This document shows, piece by piece, positions 55,610 to 64,000 of a stretch of 64,000 nucleotides of DNA (positions within the stretch are counted from its first letter, which is position 1; the number at the start of each line of letters is the position of its first letter). The DNA comes from Isoetes taiwanensis (Eukaryota > Streptophyta > Lycopodiopsida > Isoetales > Isoetaceae), in the NCBI GenBank assembly GCA_021234155.1, contig JAJEKV010000039.1, positions 808,001 to 872,000 of the forward strand. The letters are read 5' to 3'. The notes under the pieces are model-generated. The model was not told where the DNA came from, did not search any database, and worked only from the letters and a program-made list of their open reading frames with translations. The position numbers were made by a program, and so were the translations under genes.

Positions 55610-55943
55610 GTGAACTGGCCATCGATACAGACCACATAAAAATTGTACAGATCAGAATTATTCGGATCATTGAAAACATATGTTTTATTAACAGGCTACG
55701 ATTGAGCAAAGAGTTCCGCATCTCTATAATCGAGCACCTAGGCCTCAAAATCTCCCTTCGAGCTCCTAGTCTTCACAGCCATTTTTTTTCTTGAATTCAA
55801 CCAGTAAGTGGAATCAATGCTCTTTTTTGCTTGGGATTTGATGCTCTAAAATGGATGAACTCTAAAATCACTATAAGTCTGTCGAACAAATTCCTCACAG
55901 AATTTTTTTCGTGCAGAGATGTAACAATGACCCATTTCTCATC

Positions 55944-56375
55944 TCATTGAGAGGACGAAGAAGGGCAATGAGATTTCTCTGAATCGGATATACTCTGTTT
56001 CTTCTTCAAGCCAATCTTCTTTCGATTCAAAATTCCCATTTTGGAAGAATCTTTTAAGAATAAAACTGGAACAGATTCACTGCTATCCCAAGCATTATCG
56101 AATTCAAGAACGCTGGTAGGAGGGCCAGGGGCAATGACAAAGGAAGATTTGCAGAGAATAGGCAAATCTTGGGCAACAAAAGGATGAACAAGCAACTGGC
56201 TGTGGTCCATCGATCAGAAGGCTCTCTGGCAGAGGCATTTTTTCAAAAAATCTTGCCCTTCAATGGATAAAAACGGGAGGGGCGGCGGGATTTCATCGAG
56301 GCGACCAATCCGGTGAGAACCCACGAAGGTTGTCGATATAATCCCAAGGGGGAACATGACGTCACGTCTAACATC
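55944..56375 (-). pseudogene. Protein kinase C-terminal fragment (MAPKKK-like)
   Basis: Across one stop or frameshift the minus strand reads PPWDYIDN, HRIGRLDEIPPPLP, GQDFLKKCLCQRA, then a damaged RWTT-like stretch, and SQLLVHPFVAQDLPIL. This is the order of subdomains X-XI in plant MAPKKK kinases (usually ..RIG..DE.P..P..L...A.DFL.KC..R.P..RWTA..LL.HPF). The Ser/Lys-rich tail follows. The N-terminal lobe with the ATP site and HRD/DFG motifs is missing, so the fragment cannot be active. It lies 335 bp outside element 2. Confidence 0.65.
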
Positions 56376-56481
56376 CCTTTTTTCTAGTTGTCAAGCGTAA
56401 GTTTTTTTGCATCAAACAAAATAGAAAAAAACAGAAAAGGGACATCACTTATATATGAATGATTACTTCAAGCAAATGTCC

Positions 56482-56641
<160 letters not shown>

Positions 56642-56659
56642 AACGATGGATCCTAAGCG

Positions 56660-57535
56660 AAGTGCAATTCTGTGGGCTTCGTCCCAACCTGCACAATACT
56701 TATTATGAACTCCTATGTAGTGAAGACCTGTTCACCCTCTGGAGCATACACCTGAGAATCAAGACGGGATGCATCAATCCTGGCACTAATCAAATCAGGG
56801 TCCAAGCTTAAGACGGAATGGGCCGTCTACCCCGTGGAATTCCCATTATTCTCCATGTCAACCCTGCAAGAAGGCATCACTACCACAGACCATCCTCAAA
56901 GAAAACAAAAGAAACACACAATATGAAGCTGTATAGCAAGCAAAATACACATGGAATCACCCAACAACCAATGGTATGGTCCCCAGTGTGAATGGGGATG
57001 TAATCCACATCATGATCTAAAATTTCATGCTCTGGGCTGAAGGATGGATCACGAAGATCCTCAAAGTTACAATCCATCTCATCAGATGGCGTCACTACCA
57101 CAGACCATCCTCAAAGAAAACAAAAGAAACACACAATATGAAGCTGTATAGCAAGCAAAATACACATAGAATCACCCAACAACCAATGGTATGGTCCCCA
57201 GTGTGAATGGGGATGTAATCCCACATCATGATCTAAAATTTCATGCTGCGAGGTGAAGGATGGATCACGAAGATCCTCAAAGTTACAATCCATCTCATCA
57301 GATGGCACGGAATCATCCGATCTTGCTTAGGCACCCGGGCCCATTCCATTCCACGACCACATACCCTCTGGGCAAACCAAAGCTGAATAGTCGACGACAT
57401 CGGATGGCATGCGATGGGAAGGGTCCAAGAGACCGAATCCACCGCGACGACGAACTTTGTGCTCATTCACATGAGCCTTTGTTGGAAGGAATGATCTAGA
57501 TCTGCTCAAAGTGTACTTTCCACTCCTGAGCATCC
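56660..57535 (-). CDS. Possible spliced gene with duplicated exon
   Basis: On the minus strand, MLRSGKYTLSRSRSFLPTKA .. SHRMPSDVVDYSALVCPEGM (57535-57329) is followed by exon-like PSDEMDCNFEDLRDPSF .. HEILDHDV, present twice (57307-57180 and 57090-56965). Each copy has a GT after ACCATTG and ends TGTGGTAG before the next copy, as introns would. A further segment near 56860-56740 has a TTGCAG acceptor. No protein family is recognised. The first exon also lies in the direct repeat 57387-58470. Confidence 0.35.
56877..57307. repeat. Tandem duplication, unit 215 bp
   Basis: 56877-57091 and 57092-57307 are almost identical (TCACTACCACAGACC .. CATCTCATCAGATGGC). Few differences imply a recent event. 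It duplicates an exon-like block plus an intron-like block. Confidence 0.9.
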
Positions 57536-58470
57536 TGCAAATAGGGATATGTTTTAAAAAATACATATTTTTGAAGAAAACGTATTTCACATATTTTTTA
57601 GTCGCCGGCCGGAAAAAAAAAATTCGCGTACTCGAAACCTTCTAAACCCGCATACCTGAAAGCTTTTTTACGCATACTTGAAACAATGAAAACCGCGTGG
57701 CGACCCCCCTCCCCTCCCCTTTCCGTTTAATGCGTTAAAAAAAAACTTTCGGCGTCGCAGCGATTTAGAGGGTTTCGTCTGAAAATTCAAATTTCAAATT
57801 TATCGCAATTCTTTTTTCCCTTTATTTTTGGCGTCTGGCGCTTTATATTGTTTTTATACGCCGCAAAAAACTTTCGCATACGGTTTAGAAGGTTTTACCG
57901 TCACGGAATTTCAAATTTGTAGAATAAGTTTTTTTTTTTTTTCCACGTCTGCGATTTTCAGCTTGTTTGTCTGTACGTCATATAATTGTTATTCTTGGAT
58001 TTTTTTTTTTTTTTTTTTTTTTTTTAAATGCAGGTTTTATTTGTTTTAACGTCGCAGCTTTAGTTCTTTTCGTCGCCAAAAATTATATAACAAATTTGTG
58101 CCGTATCATCACGAATATCACGTATTGCATATAAAAGCGTGGCGACCATTCTAATCAAGAATGATAAATCGCTAAAGCATTCTTCTTGTGACTGTTGCGA
58201 CCGTGATCACGATTACATAAAAGTAGAAGCCATCGTTGAAGAACTTCGTTTGCTGAAAGCCATCGACAAATAACTTCGCTTGAAGCCATAGCTGAAGAAC
58301 TTCGCTAAAAGCCATAGCTAAAATCCATAGGCGAACCACGAAGCTAGAAACACGAGGGCATCGCCAAATCATCTACGCTAGGGCTTTCCTTGACGTTGTG
58401 GAATGGAAGAGCTTGGCTATTCCTGTGCTAGCAGTCGAAGCTAGCTACTGCTAGCAGCCAGTCGTGCCAA
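57387..58470. repeat. 1 kb direct repeat, copy 1
   Basis: Matches 62962-64000 over its whole visible length, with scattered indels and substitutions. Contains GTCGCCGGCCGG, long A/T runs, a TATA-like GCATATAAAAGCG at 58128-58140, and a minisatellite of about 27-bp units (GAAGCCAT(C/A)G..GAAGAACTTCGCT, 58215-58345). Confidence 0.9.
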
Positions 58471-61400
58471 TACGATGCTCCCGTGGCGGTCGGCGCCAAT
58501 CTGGCGCTCCCTTTGCTGGAAGTAGCCAGCTTCCCCTGCTAGCACAAGAATCGCCTCCCTCTTTCCATTCCACATAACTTCTCCCCTTGCATCTTTAAAA
58601 AAGGTTTTAATGTTGTGCCCTTAACTATGTGATAATCTTGTGGTAAAGTCTGCCTCTCAAAGAGGTCATGAACATAAACGTCTTTTCATTCATTGACCTA
58701 CATTTCTTATCTTCTTTTTTATTTTGTGATGGTGTTAGGGCACCGTGCGAGAGCCCAGCATCTTCGCCGCATCGCGGCGTTCCCTTTCATCTTCGCGGTC
58801 CCCTAGCGGGCCCATTTGGCCGGCGGCATTGATTGCGAAATTTGAATCCATGAGCTCCATTCCATGCAAATGGTTTTCTTCTCACTCCCTTGCTCCTCTC
58901 GATTTATGGCGCCCGGTGTATTTTACTTTTCCTTTTCATGAGTCCATCGGTAGATTGTAAGACATTCAAAGGCATTAGGCAATGAAACTTCGAATTTGGG
59001 GATGAATCCTTGCGGAATATGGCTATGGATTTGGGTTCGGTATTCTTGGCGATAGCGATGGATCTGTCTCGTCGATTACTTGCTCCAAAGCGCCAAGTGT
59101 GGAGCTCTCATTCATCTTTGGCGGGTTTTTGCTTCTCCAAAAATGCCATTTGTTTCTTGGGTGAGCACTTCTCTTCTTGGACCCGCAGGCGGTAGTTTCT
59201 TTCTCGGGCTATTTCCTCATCAAAGTTATTCTTTTTAGCTATTTAGTTTGCAAAGAGATCTGCCCTTGAAGCGTTTTTTCCTAATTCTTCTTTCAACTCT
59301 TTGGCTTTGGAAAGCAGTGGAAGCGGTATGAAGGGCTCAATTTCTCTATATTGTGCTCCATTGAGGTGAATTTTTTTGTTCTCTTATGTTTTTTTCCTCT
59401 TTGATTTCTATCTAATGTAATAGCGATTCTTGGGGGCAAACTTGCCACCATTTCATTGGAATTACATTGTTGCTTCTTCATGGTGATTCTCACTCGATGC
59501 CTTTTATTTAAGTTGGAGGTTAAAGCTGGATTTCTCACTTTTGATAAATATTTTGCAGTTTTGGAGAGATACTTCTACTAATATTTTGCAAGTTTTTGGG
59601 AGGAGGCGTACATTATCATGGAGTGAAGATAAGCTGTTCACCTTGATTCATCTTAGGGTTTCAGGATGCTAAAAGCCCTTTGTTGATGAGCGAGGTTAAT
59701 GGCTTGTGTGTCATTGGTAATGGAATTAGGGATCATCTTTGCTAAGGAGGTTCTTTCGATGCACATAATTTTCAGTGCCTTTGCGGTCTTATGATGTGGC
59801 TAAGAAGGCGGAATACTTGCCCCTCTCTCGGTGGTAAGCTTTCATATCAAGAGAAGGAAGGCTGCGCCTAGACTTTTAAGAAAAATCTCCTCTTGCGGTT
59901 AGCTTGCGCCGAAATGAATCGATTAGCTTGAGGTTCTTAATACAAGGCAGAAGGGTCAGTTAGCGCTATTGCTTGAAGGTAAGGCTTTTAGATTTACTTC
60001 TACCCTCATAGCTTATGTGTTGCAAAGAATCGAGATCTAGGTGCGCATTGGATTTGTTCTTACGGGCTCTCAAGAAGAGGATTTAAACACTCAACTTTTA
60101 GTTATAACTGTCTATTTGATTTCTTGGTGAGGACAAACATCGTTGATAAGGCAAATCACGGTTTTAAAAGAGCACATAATAACTTCATGTCCTCGATAGT
60201 TTCACGTTCTATCAATCAATCCACGTATCTATTTCTTGCTATAGACTTTTGTGAATTTGTATTGTTACTTTTAGTGTTTTTTAGTGTTTTATTGTCGATT
60301 TGCTTTCTTCAAATTCGTTGAATGATCTACTTTTCCTGAAATTAGCCATTGACTTTAAGCATAATGCATCTATTAGCTTTCTTAAATATTTAGAACAGCC
60401 ATGAGCATATATATCCTGTAATTTCAACTATGATGCTAGAACGGTGCACATGATAAATGCGCCCCTATGTCAACATATGCTTTTTAGCTATTATTGATAT
60501 CATATATCCATTAGAATCTGGACATTTGGAATGTTCTTTGGCATTTAGAAATAGGATCTCAGCATTTAGAAAGAGAATCTGGGCATTAGAATTTGGGCCA
60601 GAGAGATTATAAATGCCATAGAGTGATTTTGCTCAGGTCAGCATCAATTCCTTGAAATTCTTCTATAAATATTGAAGGGCATAATTCTATTGACATGAAT
60701 TTATGACGAACTGCATGTATTATCTTCATACATCTGTGCCCACATTTGATCAACTATATACACTTCCCGAATAATTTGGCCTTAACATTTTAGTACTAGA
60801 TCACATATATTGCTTTCCATTTTGTGCCTTTGCAAGCGACTATATCTTGATGTTTTAGCTGTTCATTATAAACATGTTCTCTGACATGGGTTGGTCGGAT
60901 AGCGTCGTCATGTACTTTGCAAGAACACGGCAAAGGCGTTACGGTTTCTTTGCCCGCAATGCCATGATATCTCTATACAAGATGGGATTTGATCTTAGAG
61001 GAGATGAATGGACCCAATTGGAGACATTGGTTGGCACAACAAAAGGCTTTAAAATCGTTTTTTTCTTTGGAGCAAGAAGTTTTCGGTTGAATATTGTGGT
61101 CGGGTGATATAAAATTAAATGGGGTGCATGCGGCGCAATTAATACCAAAGGACAAAGGTCTATTAGTTTTGTTGATTAGCTTTTGGCATAGTATTTGAGT
61201 GGCGACACATTTTTTATCCTAAGGGCGATTGCCCAACAAGTTTTTATTTTGTTTTTTTTTTTTTTTTTGGGTTTTCTTGCAAGCTATTATGGTCGAGAAT
61301 TCCACGCAGACGGATCCTTAAGGCAAAAATTTATTTTCTTTCTTACATTACTTCAAATTAGGTCTTTATCATGCATAAACATCAAGTTATTCTTGCTATT

Positions 61401-62961
61401 TAGGAGGCATAATAGATGAAATGCTTGTACTATAACTTTCATAGCGGGCTGCCCGACTTTTCATTTGATAAGATTATAATGCTAAAGTTCTAGGTAGGCT
61501 ATTCTTGGGAACCAAAAGCAAGTTGCCAAGTTGGTTCACATGGGAATACCATTCAAAAGGTTTAGCAAGAGCTTTCCGAAATATTGCACATAACATGCGG
61601 CAAGAGCTTTTGAAATAGTGCACATAACATGCGGGCTCCTTTAGGTCTTGAACAAAATCTCTCAAACACTGCTTGAATTCTCTCTTTTTCCTTTGTATTA
61701 ATCTAAATCACAGTGAGAACCTACTGACTATTTTTGTGACTATGCACAAAGAAAGTTCAAGCAAATTTTGATCTATTTCTTGGACATATATGCACGAATT
61801 GGGCTTTAGTCTTGCATCAATTCCTTAGACTTGATCTGAGATCTGCAATGGCTATGAAATACTAATGTGCACATTTTTTTGCGGGTAACCAAGCCCACAC
61901 GGAAGGTTCCATGTTCTTTGACAAAAAAGACATAGAAGTTGCCACATAGAAGAAAACTTAAGATATATAACTAACATCTTGGCTTATTGGAATTTATTTG
62001 CTTGGAAGAATTTAAATGCTATTGTACATTCTATGGAATTTTTGTATTAGGGAGGGAGCAACTGGGAATGAATTGCCTATTGTGATTTGCATTTCCAAGA
62101 GCACAATTTGCAAACTTAAATTGCGATGCGATCAATAGGAAGTCCTTTGGTTGCTAATATTACGTATGTGTGCATTTGTGGGCGGGCTTTCTCATATTGT
62201 TAAGATAGTGATATTGTCCTTCTAGATGTGAATATGGTAATTAAGCCATTCATTAGCAGCCATATTTGATGACTCCTACCCATAATAGGTTCTTATTAAA
62301 AGCACAATAGTTTGTTGGAAAATTAAAAAGATGTCTTAGATTTGGTGATGCAATTTTGAAGTCTAAGAGTTAATCTTATAATGTAATTAGAACTTACTCT
62401 TATAATGTAACTACGGCATCCTTCTTAATCAAATCCGTCTTTTTCATAGGTCCTTTGGGGTGTAAAAGGCGGCCTCCTTGATTATACTCTCTTTTTATAG
62501 ATATTTTTGCATGGTCATTATCTTGGGCATAGTATTGAAGAAATAAGCTCATGGCACTATTTTTGTGACTATGCACAAAGAAAGATCCAGCAATTGTATA
62601 TGCACGAATTGAAGGTTTCTTTTGCTAGATCATTTTGTGGAAGTTTTATTCTTAAAAAACAATTAACCAATGAGACACTAAGTGCAGCTCCAATGTCATA
62701 GGCACAATGGCGAAGAATCAACATGCAGAGCACCAGTTCGTAAATCTTCAAGCACCCCATCTTATCTTGCACTAACATATTGATACCTTCATTCACATGA
62801 TCACACCTTAGATTTGCAATTATTCAAAATAGAACACTATATGGACTGCAGCTTTCAGTTTGATTCGGCCATATTGTGCGATAGGCAGTTATTGCGTACA
62901 GGTACATGGGGTTGTGAATAATCTAGAATTTGATGTGGTATTTGTAATATAAAACAACTGA
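58471..62961. other. 4.5 kb between the direct repeats; no supported gene
   Basis: AT-rich with short frames only. No gag, RT or integrase similarity was found, so the flanking repeats are not obviously LTRs of an autonomous element. A T-run lies at 61249-61268. CATATTGGTTAAG-like motifs do not form a recognisable RNA gene. Confidence 0.4.
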
Positions 62962-64000
62962 ATAGTCCTGACATCAGATGGCATGCAGTGGGAAGGGTCC
63001 AAGAGACCCGTCACGCAGCACGAACTTTGTGCTCATTCACATGAGCACTGTTGGAAGGAATGATCTAGATGCTGCTCAAAGTGTACTTTCCACTCCTGAG
63101 CATCCTGCAAATAGGGATATGTTTTAAAAAATACATATTTTTGAAGAAAACGTATTTCACATATTTTTTAGTCGCCGGCCGGAAAAAAAAAATTCGCGTA
63201 CTCGAAACCTTCTAAACCCGCATACCTGAAAGCTTTTTCGCATACTTGAAACAATGAAAACCGCGTAAGCGACCCCCCCCCCCCCCGCGTTTAAGTTACA
63301 AAAAAAACTTTCAGCGTCGCAGCGGTTTAGAGGGTTTCGCGTACGAGAAATTCAAATTTCAAATTTGTACGCAATTCTTTTTTTCCCTTTATTTTGGCGT
63401 ACGCGCTTTATATTGTTTTGCGCACGCAAAAAAACTTTCGCATACACGGTTTAGAAGGTTTCGCGTACGGAATTTCAAATTTGTAGGCAAGTTTTTTTTT
63501 CCATCGCAGCGATTTTCAGCGTTTTACCCCGTCTGTGGCGTCATCATAATTGTTATTTGCTTTTTTTTTTTTTTTTTTTTTTGCAGACGCAGTTTTTGTT
63601 TCGTTTGGCGTCTGGCTTTGGTTCTTTTCGCGTCGCAAAAATTATATAACAAATTTGTGCCGGTATCATCTGAATAATCATTATTGCATATAAAGCGTGG
63701 CGACCATTCTAATCAAGAATGATAAATCGCTAAGCATTCTTCGGCGTGACTGTTAGCGACCGATTGATCTGTTACATAAAAAGTAGAAGCCATCGTTGAA
63801 GAACTTCATTTGAAAGCCATCGACAAAATAACTAAGCTTGAAGCCATAGGCCCAAGAACTTCGCTAAAAGCCATAGCTAAAATCCATAGCTGAACCCTGA
63901 AGCTAGAAACCTGAGGCATCTGCCAAATCATCTACGCTAGGGCTTTCCTTGACGTTGTGGAATGGAAGAGCTTGGCTATTCCTGTGCTAGCAGTCGAAGC
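62962..64000. repeat. 1 kb direct repeat, copy 2 (cut by window end)
   Basis: Copy of 57387-58470. The exon-like frame seen in copy 1 has stops here. A C-run (63267-63280) replaces a CCCCTCCCCTCCCC stretch. It continues beyond the window. Confidence 0.9.

Overview
The window is plant nuclear DNA dominated by transposable elements. A three-exon glyoxalase-family gene of plant type, a plant chromovirus (Ty3/gypsy), a zinc-knuckle L1 LINE and tRNA-Met-primed LTR elements all point to a land plant. The species cannot be fixed from the sequence. Most element genes carry stops or frameshifts, so they are old copies or the assembly contains indel errors. I could not separate the two.

Layout. 1-3.4 kb: remnant of a giant element (element 1) with a histone H3-like gene, two long hairpins, a TATA box and a conserved unknown gene (U1). 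3.5-11.15 kb: decayed chromovirus with gag, protease, RT, RNase H, integrase, chromodomain, polypurine tract and a 1.9 kb 3' LTR; no 5' LTR was found. 11.43-16.09 kb: L1 LINE with a 9-bp target duplication and poly(A), interrupted by a 0.55 kb MITE and lacking most of its RT. 18.3-18.65 kb: SINE-like repeat. 18.8-21.5 kb: gag-only LTR element. 21.8-32.7 kb: duplications and retroelement debris with no convincing gene. 32.77-33.44 kb (minus): intact glyoxalase-family gene.

35.825-55.609 kb: a giant DNA element of about 19.8 kb (element 2), bounded by 31-bp perfect terminal inverted repeats. It carries a decayed transposase-like gene (A), a family of small coiled-coil genes (B, C, D, E), a U1 homologue (U2), unknown genes H and G, and a histone H3-like gene whose N-terminus is exactly MARTKQTAR. 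A second LINE (minus strand, 44.7-49.1 kb or beyond) is nested inside. In the B-U2 cluster each gene has its own TATA box, and a conserved hairpin (GATCACACGACGCGAA and its reverse complement) lies between one gene's end and the next gene's promoter.

Element 1 has the same architecture: an H3-like gene, hairpins built on a related CACACGTCGCG core, then TATA and U1, whose protein is homologous to U2. The two loci therefore define one family of large elements that encode their own H3 variant and share gene-boundary hairpins. I consider this the previously undescribed system in the window.

55.9-64 kb: a protein-kinase fragment next to element 2, a long AAT microsatellite, a tandemly duplicated exon-like block, and a 1 kb direct repeat (57.39 and 62.96 kb) that runs off the window end.
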